Source: Erwinia sp. 198
GTDB taxonomy: Bacteria; Pseudomonadota; Gammaproteobacteria; Enterobacterales; Enterobacteriaceae
Length of the DNA stretch: 64,000 nucleotides
Assembly: GCF_003937915.1 (NCBI RefSeq)
Contig: NZ_RHUM01000009.1
Span: 62,001 to 126,000, forward strand
Direction: 5' to 3'
Both the position numbers and the translations under genes were made by a program. The notes beneath the pieces are model-generated. The model did no database searches, was not told where the DNA came from, and worked only from the letters and a program-made list of their open reading frames with translations. The first letter of the stretch is position 1, and the number at the start of each line of letters is the position of its first letter. Shown piece by piece: positions 8,920 through 18,174 of this stretch.

Positions 8920-10508
8920 GCGCTTTTGTTTCCTCTATCCCAGGGCAGTTGGACTAAAAATTGCGTATAAACGCCGGGTTCGGACTCTACAATAATTTTT
9001 CCGCCAAGGCTTTCGGTTTGTTGTTTGGCGAGGAATAAGCCCACGCCCCGATCGCTTCCCTTGCTGGAAAAGCCTTTCTCAAAGATAGCATCGGGCTCCG
9101 GGATACCCGGCCCGTCATCGCTGACCTCGCAGGCCAGCCAGCCGTTCTGATAGTGCAGCAGCACGCTGATTTCGCCGCCGGGCTGGCCGTCTGCGGCCTC
9201 CAGCGCGTTCTCAATCAGGTTGCCCAGCACGGTGATCAGCGCGGCGGACTGCGTTTCACTGCCGCAGTCCGGCAGCAGGCTGTCCTCGCTGACGATCAGC
9301 CGGTGGCCGCGATCGGTCGCGCGTTCGATCTTGCTTAACAGAAAGCCCGCAATCACCGGCGATTTAATTTTCATCAGCAGCGAGCCAATCTCTGTCTGAT
9401 AGCCGTTGGCGGTTTTCAGGATATAGCTTTCCAGCTGCTGGTAGTTTTTCATATGCAGCAGGCCGAGGATTACATGCAACTTGTTCATAAATTCATGCGA
9501 GCGCTCGCGCAGCGCGTCAACATAGTTGACCAGACCGTCCAGCCGCTGCACCAGCTGACTGACCTCGGTTTTATCCCTGAAGGTACAGACCGCGCCGATA
9601 ATCACGCCCTTGCTGCGCACCGGCATCGTATTGCTGAGCAATACGCGCCCCTTGAAATGCAGCTCTCTGTCGCGCTGCGGTACGCCGCTTTGCACCACTT
9701 CGCGCAGGTTGGCGATAAGCGGGCCTGGCGCTTCGTCCTGCGGATGACGCGCTTCGGTAAAAAGCTGCTGCGCGGCCCGGTTGATCAGCGTGACCTGTAC
9801 GCGATCGTCCACCGCGATAACGCCTTCCTTAATCGATTGCAGCATCGCCTGGCGCTGCTCATACAGCATCGAGATCTCGTAAGGCTCCAGGCCGGAGAGC
9901 ACGCGGCGGGAGGCCCGTACCAGGCACCAGGTGCCGATAGCGCCCGCCAGCACGCCGAACATCGCTGTCCACAACACCGACCAGCGGGTACGCGCGATCT
10001 GCTGCGCGACCTCGCTCAACGAGATGCCTACCGCCACCACGCCAATCTGCCTCTGCCGGGCGTCGTAAATCGGTGTAAATACGCGTAGCGCCTGCGCCAG
10101 CTGGCCGCGATTAATCGCAACGTTTTCCTGCCCCGCCAGCGCCGGCTGCAAATCCTCGCCGATGAAAGGGCGGTTGATGGCGTTTTTATCAGGGTGAGAA
10201 TAGCGGATACCGCGCATATCGGTGACCACGACAAACAGCAGATGGTTGCTTTCCTGTACCGCCAGGGTAAGCGGCTGAATAATGTTGCGATCGGCGGGCA
10301 GCAGCAGGCCGCGCTGTACTTCGGCAGAATCGGCCAGGGTTCGCGCTACCGCCAGCGCTTTGTCCTTAACGCCGGTGCGGGTGATATGGCTTATCTGGAA
10401 AAAATAGAACAGATGTACGATCAGCAAAACGACGGCGAGCACCGCGCCTACCATCAGGCTGACGGCGGTGCTGAGCTTTAGCGGACGTTTACGGGACGGG
10501 TTACTCAT
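8916..10508 (-). CDS. dcuS: Fumarate/C4-dicarboxylate sensor histidine kinase DcuS
   Basis: Membrane sensor kinase of the CitA/DcuS family, 530 residues. Order: first membrane helix about residues 14-36; periplasmic PAS (PASp) sensor about 40-180 with 'VVVTDMRGIRYSHPDKNAI' and 'INRGQLAQALRVFTPIYD'; second helix about 182-200; cytoplasmic PAS about 210-320 ('QSIKEGVIAVDDR'); phosphorylation region 'LRERSHEFMNKLHVILGLLHMK' with the acceptor His near residue 340; and the ATPase with 'NLIENALEAAD', 'DDGPGIPE' and 'RGVGLFLAKQQ'. The match to E. coli DcuS is close throughout, including the periplasmic ligand region, so C4-dicarboxylate sensing is a safe inference. It is the first gene of the dcuSR unit. 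Confidence 0.95.
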   Translation of the reverse strand: MSNPSRKRPLKLSTAVSLMVGAVLAVVLLIVHLFYFFQISHITRTGVKDKALAVARTLADSAEVQRGLLLPADRNIIQPLTLAVQESNHLLFVVVTDMRGIRYSHPDKNAINRPFIGEDLQPALAGQENVAINRGQLAQALRVFTPIYDARQRQIGVVAVGISLSEVAQQIARTRWSVLWTAMFGVLAGAIGTWCLVRASRRVLSGLEPYEISMLYEQRQAMLQSIKEGVIAVDDRVQVTLINRAAQQLFTEARHPQDEAPGPLIANLREVVQSGVPQRDRELHFKGRVLLSNTMPVRSKGVIIGAVCTFRDKTEVSQLVQRLDGLVNYVDALRERSHEFMNKLHVILGLLHMKNYQQLESYILKTANGYQTEIGSLLMKIKSPVIAGFLLSKIERATDRGHRLIVSEDSLLPDCGSETQSAALITVLGNLIENALEAADGQPGGEISVLLHYQNGWLACEVSDDGPGIPEPDAIFEKGFSSKGSDRGVGLFLAKQQTESLGGKIIVESEPGVYTQFLVQLPWDRGNKSA

Positions 10509-10607
10509 GATCGCTCCATAACTGGCGGGACGAAACGGGCTGGCAAAGGGTGACCATAGCGGACGACGCCGGCAGGAAAAAGCGGACGGCTTGTTGCCGG
10601 AATACCA

Positions 10608-11573
10608 TCAGGCGACAGAGCCTGAGGCCATCTGGCGCGGCACCCGCCGTGCTTCTGCCGCTATCTCTTCACGCAGCAGGGCAATCAGTTCGCGCAGGCC
10701 CTGGGGCATGTGCCGATGGCCAGGATAATAGAGGTATAGCGCAGGTTCGACGGGTGACCAGTCGGGCAATACCACACGCAGAGCGCCGTTCAGCAACGGC
10801 TCTTTTACGCGGTCTTCCAGACAGTAAGCGATACCCGTTCCGGCAAGCGCCAGCTCCAGCGCCAGCGTGGTTTCGCTGACGCAAATTTGGCCGGGCACGT
10901 CGATAACGCGGTAGTCTTTGCCCTGACGAAACGCCCATTTATAGATTACGCCCTGGCCAGTGCGCATACGGATACAGGAATGCGCGCGAAGATCTTCAGG
11001 CTCCAGCAGCGGCGGGCGATGATAAAGATAGCGCGGCGCGGCGACGGCGACCCATTTCAGATCCGCGCCCAGCTTTACGGCGACTAAGTCTTCCGGCACG
11101 CTGCCGCCAAAACGGATACCTGCGTCGAAGCCTTCCGCCACGATATCCACCATGCGATCGTCCACGCAGACCTCCACCTCAACTTCCGGATACTTGCTGA
11201 GGAACTTTGGCAGATAGCGGCCCACAATCAGTCGCGCGCCGTCGCTCAGCACATTCAGGCGCAGACGGCCTGCCGGACGCTCGCGCAGGCGGTTAATTTC
11301 CTCCAGCGCGTCGCCAATCTCCTGAAAGCCGACGTTCAGCCGCAGCGCCAGGCTGGCGCCCGCTTCAGTAGGGGCAACGGCGCGGCTGGTGCGGTTCAGC
11401 AGCCGTACGCCCAGTCGCGTTTCCAGATTGCGAATAGCGTGGCTGAGCGCGGAAGTAGTAATGCCCAACTCCACCGCAGCTTTGGTAAAGCTGCGCAGGC
11501 GTTCCACCATGCGAAAAGCGTTCAGGTCGGCGAGATCGCTACGTGACAGCGCGGCTGTGGATTTGACGGGCAT
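10608..11573 (-). CDS. LysR-family transcriptional regulator, target unknown
   Basis: A 321-residue LysR regulator. The N-terminal winged helix-turn-helix is clear ('LNAFRMVERLRSFTKAAVELGITTSALSHAIRNLETRLGVRLLNRTSRAVAPTEAG'), followed by an effector-binding domain with 'LRLNVLSDGARLIVGRYLPKFLSKYPEVEVEV' and 'AEGFDAGIRFG'. That pattern belongs to the DsdC/AaeR-like subgroup annotated simply as LysR. The ATG at 11573 gives the usual family N-terminus; an in-frame start at 11636 would add 21 residues of low complexity. It is separated from dcuS by 99 bp and from the channel gene by 224 bp. There is no divergent gene, so its target cannot be inferred from context. Confidence 0.85.
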   Translation of the reverse strand: MPVKSTAALSRSDLADLNAFRMVERLRSFTKAAVELGITTSALSHAIRNLETRLGVRLLNRTSRAVAPTEAGASLALRLNVGFQEIGDALEEINRLRERPAGRLRLNVLSDGARLIVGRYLPKFLSKYPEVEVEVCVDDRMVDIVAEGFDAGIRFGGSVPEDLVAVKLGADLKWVAVAAPRYLYHRPPLLEPEDLRAHSCIRMRTGQGVIYKWAFRQGKDYRVIDVPGQICVSETTLALELALAGTGIAYCLEDRVKEPLLNGALRVVLPDWSPVEPALYLYYPGHRHMPQGLRELIALLREEIAAEARRVPRQMASGSVA

Positions 11574-11670
11574 GGGATCGTCCAGGGGATGAGCCAGATT
11601 CAATGCTGAAACGCTGGCGGTGCTAAAGGAGACCAAGTTTAATGATATTTGCTAATCAGACGCAACCGGC

Positions 11671-11700
11671 AACGCCGCTTCTTTAACTGAAAGCGGCGTT
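11671..11700. repeat. Perfect 10-bp inverted repeat upstream of the LysR gene
   Basis: AACGCCGCTT at 11671-11680 and AAGCGGCGTT at 11691-11700 are exact reverse complements with a 10-bp spacer. There is no T run on either side, so an intrinsic terminator is unlikely. The spot lies about 100 bp upstream of the lysR start, where an autoregulatory or other protein-binding site could be. Confidence 0.5.
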
Positions 11701-11768
11701 ACTTATCGCCAGGCTGGTGTCAGGATGCCGCGTGGCCAGCGGGCACGTTTTTTGCCGCGCCCGCTGGC

Positions 11769-11795
11769 AAAAATAGCCGGAAGCACCGGCTATTT
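11769..11795 (-). terminator. Rho-independent terminator of the MscS-type channel gene
   Basis: AAATAGCCGG at 11771-11780 pairs with CCGGCTATTT at 11786-11795 around a 5-base loop. Read on the minus strand, the stem begins 2 bp after the channel gene's stop codon and runs into five T residues, the classic intrinsic-terminator form. Confidence 0.8.
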
Positions 11796-11797
11796 CC

Positions 11798-12892
11798 TCA
11801 GGCTGGCTGCTCCTGCTGCGGCAGCGAATTTTCAAAGGTCACAAAACGGTGCGGTCCGGCCAGGCCAATACCCGTCTCTTCCAGATACTCTTTGATCCGC
11901 AGGTTGATCTCCTGCTGAATATCCATGTACTGGTTATAGTCGGAAAACTTCAGGATATGCACCACCTCAAACATAATGCGATCGGACTCGAAAGAGGCCA
12001 GATGCGCGCGGTCAAAGCGGGTTTTATCAATGCGGCCGATCGTTTCTTCAATCATTGGGCCAATCTTGCGCAGCTGCTCGGCCGATGTCGCCAGCGGCAC
12101 GCCAAAGCTGAAGACGATACGGCGCGTCTGCATCCTTTTATAATTGTGGATGGTTTGTTGCAGCAGGATAGCGTTGGCACAGACAATTTGCTCACCGCTC
12201 AGGCTGCGGATGCGCGTGGTTTTCAGCCCGATATGTTCGATAGTGCCCGCCACGTCGTTAAACACCACAAAGTCGCCGATTTCAAAGGGCTTATCAATAC
12301 CGATTGAAAGAGAGGCGAAAAGGTCGCTCAGCACCGTCTGTACTGCCAGCGCGATGGCGATACCGCCGACGCCCAGGCTTGCCACCAGCGCGGTAATATT
12401 GACGCCTGCGTTGGCCAGTATCGACAGGATCATCACTGACCAGACCAGCGCCCGGAATAACAGCCCAAGAATGATGGTAGTGACGGGATTACGGTGCGAG
12501 TCCGGGCCGTAGTTCGTCAGCGAATAGCGCAGCCAGGACTGCACGGCCTGATCCAGCCACAGCGCGATTTGCAGCGCCAGTACCAGAAACCAGGCGTGCG
12601 GGATGGTGCCGCTGACCTGGCCGGGCAGCACGATAAACTGCAGGCTGAACAGAAAAGAAGCGATAAATATCAGCGTAACCCGGGTTCTTTTCAGCACGTC
12701 CAGAAAGACGCGGTGCGCCACGCGATTTTCATGATCTTCCGCCCACGAGCCTATCCGTTTTTCCAGCAGCGAGATAACTTTGCGGATCAGGAAGAAAGTC
12801 ACAGCGGTGATCACCACTACCAGCAGAATGTTACCCCAGAAGGTCACTGACGTAATCAACTTCAAATAGTTTGTATGAAAGATTTCTTTCAC
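11798..12892 (-). CDS. MscS-family mechanosensitive ion channel
   Basis: Inner-membrane small-conductance mechanosensitive channel homologue, 364 residues. There are four to five hydrophobic segments in the first 190 residues. The pore-lining helix follows as 'ITALVASLGVGGIAIALAVQTVLSDLFASLSIGIDKPFEIGDFV', the hallmark Gly/Ala-rich TM3 plus the start of the beta domain ('GTIEHIGLKTTRIRSLSGEQIVCANAILL'). The C-terminal cytoplasmic alpha/beta domain ends in 'QEINLRIKEYLEETGIGLAGPHR'. It is longer than MscS itself (286 residues in E. coli), with one or two extra N-terminal helices as in YnaI-type channels, but I cannot assign it to a named E. coli paralogue. It appears monocistronic, with its own terminator. 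Confidence 0.88.
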   Translation of the reverse strand: MKEIFHTNYLKLITSVTFWGNILLVVVITAVTFFLIRKVISLLEKRIGSWAEDHENRVAHRVFLDVLKRTRVTLIFIASFLFSLQFIVLPGQVSGTIPHAWFLVLALQIALWLDQAVQSWLRYSLTNYGPDSHRNPVTTIILGLLFRALVWSVMILSILANAGVNITALVASLGVGGIAIALAVQTVLSDLFASLSIGIDKPFEIGDFVVFNDVAGTIEHIGLKTTRIRSLSGEQIVCANAILLQQTIHNYKRMQTRRIVFSFGVPLATSAEQLRKIGPMIEETIGRIDKTRFDRAHLASFESDRIMFEVVHILKFSDYNQYMDIQQEINLRIKEYLEETGIGLAGPHRFVTFENSLPQQEQPA

Positions 12893-13357
12893 ACGGCCTC
12901 CTTTATTCTGAATTGGTAAGAGGGTAAGTGTAGTAGAAAATTCATAGGGATAACTCTTTTTTGGTTTCTTATTAAATTTTATTGTTAAAATGAATCCGCA
13001 CGAAAATCATTACGCGGATATTTTAATCTGAGTTTCTGTTTTAAAATGATGTGGTTCTTTTCTTTTTTATTTCGGGTTAAGATGGTTGGGTAATATTATG
13101 GTTTTTCATTTTAATATTAATAAGTAATCTTGCGTGGCAGGCTGATTATTTATTTTCGGGCTGGTGGCTATCTTCTTAACAGGAAGGTTTAGCCGTTTCT
13201 TCTGATGGAGCTGGTCGGGTTTCAACGCAAAGAACAGGTAATAAACGAGGGAAAATGGCTTCCGATATTTGCATATAGATAGCAGAAATAGTTCGTAGAG
13301 ATAGTACGGCTGGAGTGGCAATGTGGAACCAGGCCTCCTTCAGCCAGGATAAAAGTC
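12893..13357. other. AT-rich intergenic region, nothing recognised
   Basis: This 465-bp region lies between the divergent channel and oxygenase genes and must hold both promoters. It is strongly AT-rich between 12940 and 13110. A 71-codon minus-strand frame at 13106-13321 has no recognisable features and no good ribosome-binding site, and is not called as a gene. Confidence 0.5.
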
Positions 13358-14380
13358 ATGAGCCAACAAAGTCCTTTAACGCTTCCGGTTATTGATTTCG
13401 CTCAATTAACCGGCTCGGCGCAGCAGCGTGCAGCCTTGCTTGAGTCGCTTGCCCGGGCGGCACGTGAGGCCGGTTTTTTCTATCTGAGCAATCATGGGAT
13501 CGATCAGGCGTTAATCGACAGGGTGCAGCGGGTCGCTCGCGCGTTCTTTGCTTTACCGCCGGAAGAAAAACTCAGGGTCAAAATGGCGAATTCGCCGCAT
13601 TTTCGCGGCTATAACCTTGCTGGCGTAGAGATAACCCGTAATCAGCCCGACTATCGCGAACAGTTCGATATCGGCGCGGAACGAGAAGCGCTACCCGTTT
13701 CGCCAGACATTCCGGCATGGCAAAGAATGCAGGGGCCTAACCAGTGGCCGCAAGCGCTACCGGAACTGCAACTTGTGCTAACGCGCTGGCAGCAGGAAAT
13801 GACTGGGGTCGCGCTGAAACTGCTGCGCGCTTTCGCCGAGGCGCTGCAACTGCCGCGGGACGCTTTCGACGGCCTTTACGGCGCTTTCCCCAATGAGCAT
13901 ATCAAACTGATCCGTTATCCGGGGCGCACCGACAGCGAATCGCGTCAGGGCGTTGGCGCGCATAAGGATTCCGGTTTTTTGACGCTGCTGCTACAGGATG
14001 ATAAGCCAGGTCTGGAGGTTGAGATTCGGCCAGGCGAATGGACAGCGGCGACGCCTTTACCCGGTTCATTTGTTGTCAATATTGGAGAACTGCTTGAGCT
14101 GGCGACCAACGGCTATCTGCGTGCCACCGTGCACCGCGTGATATCGCCGCAGACAACACAGGAGCGTTTATCTGTTGCCTTTTTCCTTGGCGCACAGCTT
14201 GACGCCGTGGTGCCGGTATATCAGCTGCCGGAAGCGCTGGCGAACCTGGCGCAGGGGCCGGACAGCGATCCGCAAAATCCGCTGCTGCGGGAAGTTGGCT
14301 GGAATTATTTAAAAGGGCGGCTGCGCTCGCATCCCGACGTAGCGCAGCGCTTCTATGCAGACTTCACTGAGCACTGTTGA
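13358..14380 (+). CDS. 2-oxoglutarate/Fe(II)-dependent oxygenase, isopenicillin-N-synthase-like family
   Basis: Soluble non-haem iron oxygenase of 340 residues. The N-terminal DIOX_N region is 'LPVIDFAQLTG' through 'AREAGFFYLSNHGID' and 'FFALPPEEKLRV'. The catalytic core has 'GVGAHKDSGFLTLLLQD', supplying the His-x-Asp pair near residues 200-202, and the distal His in 'RATVHRVISP' near residue 264, followed by 'RLSVAFFLGAQ', whose Arg normally binds the 2-oxoglutarate carboxylate. The small-molecule substrate is not predictable; homologues in Enterobacterales are generally annotated only as 2OG oxygenases. AGGA precedes the start by about 10 bases. It is the last gene with normal base composition before the AT-richer helicase locus. 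Confidence 0.85.
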   Translation: MSQQSPLTLPVIDFAQLTGSAQQRAALLESLARAAREAGFFYLSNHGIDQALIDRVQRVARAFFALPPEEKLRVKMANSPHFRGYNLAGVEITRNQPDYREQFDIGAEREALPVSPDIPAWQRMQGPNQWPQALPELQLVLTRWQQEMTGVALKLLRAFAEALQLPRDAFDGLYGAFPNEHIKLIRYPGRTDSESRQGVGAHKDSGFLTLLLQDDKPGLEVEIRPGEWTAATPLPGSFVVNIGELLELATNGYLRATVHRVISPQTTQERLSVAFFLGAQLDAVVPVYQLPEALANLAQGPDSDPQNPLLREVGWNYLKGRLRSHPDVAQRFYADFTEHC

Positions 14381-14733
14381 GAAAAGCATGACTCCTGTCT
14401 GGCCTAACTATATTTGATAAAATTAAAGCGCCTCATCAACCTGGCGAGGTCGCTGAAATTCCGAAATATAGGGTGAAAGCTATTCAAAACTGACGCAACT
14501 CCTTGCGAAGCTGCAAGACAACTTAATAAACGATTGCGCGCAAATTTAAGTTAACCGGGGTCTACAAATATTCCTGTTTTTCCTGGCTAAAGATTCATTT
14601 CAGCGCAGAAAAACAAATGTGCAGAAACCGGGAGTAGCTTGCTGGTCTGGTCGCGATAACTGAATGAGTATTGACAGTTGATTTTTATTTGCCTATCTTT
14701 CTTCGTTTGCTTATCGCTACAGTGTTTTACGAA
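14381..14733. other. AT-rich gap leading into the helicase operon
   Basis: This is the left flank of a locus with lower GC than its neighbours. No gene is supported: the 60-codon minus-strand frame at 14587-14769 overlaps the promoter and the helicase start. No tRNA end, integrase remnant or obvious direct repeat is visible that would mark an attachment site. Confidence 0.5.
14671..14699 (+). promoter_or_regulatory. Sigma-70 promoter of the helicase/coiled-coil operon
   Basis: TTGACA at 14671-14676 is a perfect -35 element. It is followed after exactly 17 bp by TATCTT at 14694-14699 (four of six matches to the -10 consensus). Transcription would begin near 14706, 28 bp before the ATG at 14734. 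The first TTG codon of the longest open frame is part of this -35 box, so it is not a start codon. Confidence 0.65.
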
Positions 14734-17700
14734 ATGTGCCTTTCGTCTACTGGTCCAGAAAATATACATATCCCTGTCTGTGCAGGCTATTTTAATGGGG
14801 ATATTCTTTTTGACGTAACAGGATTACCTCGTGAGCCGGGAGCCGTGCCGGATCACGTCGCCAACTGCTTTGCTATTTTAACGCGCGGCATGCCTTCTCG
14901 CCCGACGCCTCAGCTTCTTGCGCATTTCGGCTGCCGCTGGCAGGATTTGCAGCACGCTCCTTTGTGGTTGATAGCCAATTCATCACCTTATTGGGGCGAA
15001 TCGATTCGGGGAAACGATCAAGGCAATAATCCTGCGCTAACGTTTTTCGATGAAATTATGCCTGAATATCTCGGGCGCTGGACATTTATACAAAACCTTA
15101 TTGTTCCCGAGTATCCTCTGTTCCGTGAACTGGGGGCGCCACGTAATTTAGTCAGGGAAGATAATTCAGAAAGAGTGGATTTTTACCTTCCTCAGGCTGA
15201 GTTGGTGATTGAAATTGACGGGGGACAGCATAAAAGTGCCAGACAAACGGCGAAAGACAATGAAAGAGAGCGTTTTCTCGAACGCTATGGCATAGAAACG
15301 CTTCGCCTGAAAACAGAAGATCTCCGCAGTAAAAATGCGCATTTCACTGATTTTATCGATCGCCTTAAGCTGCGCTGCGAAAACAGTTCCCTTCTTAGCG
15401 CTTACCATCATTTTCTGGCGACAGCACAAGATTCAACTCCTTCGCTGCGCTACGATTTGACGGCCACACTCCGGTTACAGGTTGCGCTTATCCTTGCTGT
15501 AGCCTGTGGCTGTCTGGATTTATCTGCCCCAGAATGGCGACTGCACGTTACTCAGGATTTCCCTGAAAATCAGGGCAATACATGGGTAAATTTCGCCGTC
15601 GATGAGTTATTCAGCTGGTTTGAGTTATTTGCACGACTAAACCACACGACGTTCACCCGACCTGATATTATTTTTAGCTCTGATGGTCTTCATTTTGCTA
15701 TGCGCCTCTTCCAGCGGGCTGACGATAACGCTGCCAGTGATCAAGGGATTGGTATCTATACGGGAGCCGTGCAATATCTGCCGTTTTGCTATGGAGAAGA
15801 GAAATTAAAAAAGAAAATCAGAATACGGAGTGGCAGCAAATCCTACCTCATTACAGAAAAAGCGGCTAAACAGCAGCAGAACGCCGTTTTGCCCGCATTG
15901 GCAGACCTGAGTGAGCTTAATTACCGTATCTTTGGGCATGATAGTTTTCGACCAGGACAGGAAACCCTGATTTTAAATGCGTTATCCGGCCAGAAATCTT
16001 TAGGGCTTATGCCGACAGGCGGAGGAAAATCGCTCTGCTTCCAAATTCCAGCCCTGCTTAGTCAGGGAACGACAATCGTAGTTGTGCCGATAAAAGCACT
16101 GGGGCGCGATCACTGCGCGGAACTGGAAGCTGTAGGCTTTACAGGAAGAACGGTAAATATTGACAGCAATATGCCCGCCGTCCTGAGGGATAAAATTTAC
16201 TTTCGCAGAATATTAAGCGGCGAAATGCGTTTTGTCTTTGTTTCACCTGAGCGATTCCAGACTGAAAGCTTCCGTCGTATTATTGATAGCCTGCGTCAGG
16301 CTGAACAGCTACGTATGTTCGTCATTGATGAAGTACATTGCATGAGTGAATGGGGGCATGATTTCCGTCCTTCTTACCTGACGTTGCCCGGTACTTTACG
16401 TAAGCTTGCGAAAGACGTGCCGTTAATTGGATTAACAGCTACCGCCAGCGTCAACGTGCTTAGAGATATTCAAAGTGAATTTCAAATTCCTGATGAACTG
16501 GTAGCTTATGAGATGCACAGAGGCCGCACTGAACTGAATTTTTCTATCCGTAAAAATAAAAGTTCAGCTGAAGTTGTGGTGCAGGAAGTAATGAATATTC
16601 TGGCTAAGCAGACGGAGACGGGAAGCCCGCCGATACATATATTCTCGCCTTATGCCAATGGCGTAAATGGCGTAGAGTTTTTATCAAATGCGCTTGCTGA
16701 TGCCAAAGGTGATTTGAAAATCGGTTTTTTTTCGGGGGCTGCGCCACGTAATTTCAATCCGGATAAAGCATGGCAACGGCTACAGGATAGTCACCTGATG
16801 GCCTCGCCAGATTATGAGCGTTATAAAAAAACGGTGCAGGCTTTCTGGAAGCAGGGCAAGCTTGACGTTATTGTCACCACTAAGGCCTTTGGCATGGGGG
16901 TGAATAAACCTGATGTTCGGCATACATTACATGCCGGTATGCCGGGTTCAATGGAGGCATTTTACCAGGAAGCAGGGCGTGCCGGGCGCGATCGGCGTCC
17001 CGCCGTTTGCCATATGCTTTTTCAGCCTGAATCCGATGATGCCGAGCATATCTGGCTACGATTGCAGGCTAATTTGACGCCGGAAGCGGTTCAGAAAGAG
17101 ATTGATGCACGCAGCCAGAATAGCAGAGGCGATTTTCGTTCCCAGCTATGGTTTCTGCGTCAGGGACTCATCTCGCTGGAAGAGGAGCAGGCTTTGCTGG
17201 CGCGGCTGCATACTCTTGTCCGTGAATGGTCGCAGGAAATACAGGTTATCCATGTCAGGCAGCTCAGCGAGGTGCCACAGAATGGATTACGTTTCCAGCT
17301 AACGCTTTTTCGATTGTATCAAATGGGTATTATCGAACCCTGGACCGTAACGGATTGGGGGCGAGGCGGAGCGGAAGAGCTTTCCGTGCAGGCGGTCGAA
17401 GTCCGGCGGTTAAATACGAGTTTTGTCGGCGCCTGTAGCGCCGTGATGTTGCGGATCCAGTCAGTAGACGGCAAAGGCGCTGAATCGGCGACGTTGGAAA
17501 AACTAAAGGCGCTCGCGAAGCAGAAGGAGAACTGGCCAGGACTTTATCAACTCTTATTGGCATGGGTCAGAAGAACTCAACTTGGTAGCCGACTGCAATC
17601 GACCTGGAACCTGTACAACGCTTGCCTGAACTTCACGCCCGAGCAGGTCGTTGTGTTTCGCGACACGCTGGAGTCTTTCTTTAAAGTGGACAGCAACGCT

Positions 17701-18168
17701 TTCCGCCTGGCCTCTCTGCGAGATATGCCTCTTAATGAGGCGGCCGTTGCGCTTAACAGCCTTATAACCGTAAACGGTACTCATGAACTTCCTGATCGAA
17801 TGCTTCTGAATAAACTGGCCGCTCAGCTGGCTCGTTTACTGGAGGGAACTCAGGAAAGCAGAGGGCTGAACCTGGCCGCAGCCTGTCTGCAGCTTTTAAC
17901 GGAACAAACGTCGACTAACGAAGCGAGCAGGCGCTTTCGCCAGGCCGTGCCTGATGACGTACTGTCTTTCTGGCATGGCGCTGGTGGTCTTTTATTATCA
18001 CGCGTTGGCAGGGCTAATGCTTCTGCAGGCGAAACCATTGGCGGCTGGTTGCTTAACGAAAAACCGGCTCGCCACGAGCTGTTGGCTATTCATAATGCCC
18101 TACCGGCAAAAGTCATTGAGGCTGCGCTTTTTCATGAGGTCGCCGCTGAGCTGGCCCAAATTTTGTGA
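14734..18168 (+). CDS. RecQ-type DNA helicase fused to an N-terminal DUF559/Vsr-like nuclease domain
   Basis: Predicted cytoplasmic nuclease-helicase of 1144 residues, function not established. An N-terminal part of about 130 residues is unrecognised. Residues about 145-205 show a PD-(D/E)xK/DUF559 pattern: 'ERVDFYLP', 'LVIEIDGGQH', then 'DNERERFLERYGIETLRL'. Residues about 400-790 are a superfamily 2 RecQ core: 'FRPGQETLIL', Walker A 'PTGGGKSLCF' near 430, motif II 'VIDEVHCMSEWGHDFRPSY' near 532 (DEVH rather than the usual DEAH), 'GLTATAS', and motifs V-VI 'TTKAFGMGVNKPDVRH' and 'YQEAGRAGRD' near 748. The last 350 residues are helical and unassigned, without a RecQ-type zinc cluster or HRDC domain that I can see. 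The ATG at 14734 is chosen because the upstream TTG lies in the promoter. A coiled-coil gene follows by 6 bp. Composition is more AT-rich than flanking genes, which suggests transfer. Confidence 0.85.
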   Translation: MCLSSTGPENIHIPVCAGYFNGDILFDVTGLPREPGAVPDHVANCFAILTRGMPSRPTPQLLAHFGCRWQDLQHAPLWLIANSSPYWGESIRGNDQGNNPALTFFDEIMPEYLGRWTFIQNLIVPEYPLFRELGAPRNLVREDNSERVDFYLPQAELVIEIDGGQHKSARQTAKDNERERFLERYGIETLRLKTEDLRSKNAHFTDFIDRLKLRCENSSLLSAYHHFLATAQDSTPSLRYDLTATLRLQVALILAVACGCLDLSAPEWRLHVTQDFPENQGNTWVNFAVDELFSWFELFARLNHTTFTRPDIIFSSDGLHFAMRLFQRADDNAASDQGIGIYTGAVQYLPFCYGEEKLKKKIRIRSGSKSYLITEKAAKQQQNAVLPALADLSELNYRIFGHDSFRPGQETLILNALSGQKSLGLMPTGGGKSLCFQIPALLSQGTTIVVVPIKALGRDHCAELEAVGFTGRTVNIDSNMPAVLRDKIYFRRILSGEMRFVFVSPERFQTESFRRIIDSLRQAEQLRMFVIDEVHCMSEWGHDFRPSYLTLPGTLRKLAKDVPLIGLTATASVNVLRDIQSEFQIPDELVAYEMHRGRTELNFSIRKNKSSAEVVVQEVMNILAKQTETGSPPIHIFSPYANGVNGVEFLSNALADAKGDLKIGFFSGAAPRNFNPDKAWQRLQDSHLMASPDYERYKKTVQAFWKQGKLDVIVTTKAFGMGVNKPDVRHTLHAGMPGSMEAFYQEAGRAGRDRRPAVCHMLFQPESDDAEHIWLRLQANLTPEAVQKEIDARSQNSRGDFRSQLWFLRQGLISLEEEQALLARLHTLVREWSQEIQVIHVRQLSEVPQNGLRFQLTLFRLYQMGIIEPWTVTDWGRGGAEELSVQAVEVRRLNTSFVGACSAVMLRIQSVDGKGAESATLEKLKALAKQKENWPGLYQLLLAWVRRTQLGSRLQSTWNLYNACLNFTPEQVVVFRDTLESFFKVDSNAFRLASLRDMPLNEAAVALNSLITVNGTHELPDRMLLNKLAAQLARLLEGTQESRGLNLAAACLQLLTEQTSTNEASRRFRQAVPDDVLSFWHGAGGLLLSRVGRANASAGETIGGWLLNEKPARHELLAIHNALPAKVIEAALFHEVAAELAQIL

Positions 18169-18174
18169 GGAAAC

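Noticed and set aside
13106-13321. 71-codon minus-strand frame in the AT-rich gap
   Set aside because: There is no ribosome-binding site, no recognisable sequence, and the position is where two divergent promoters must lie.
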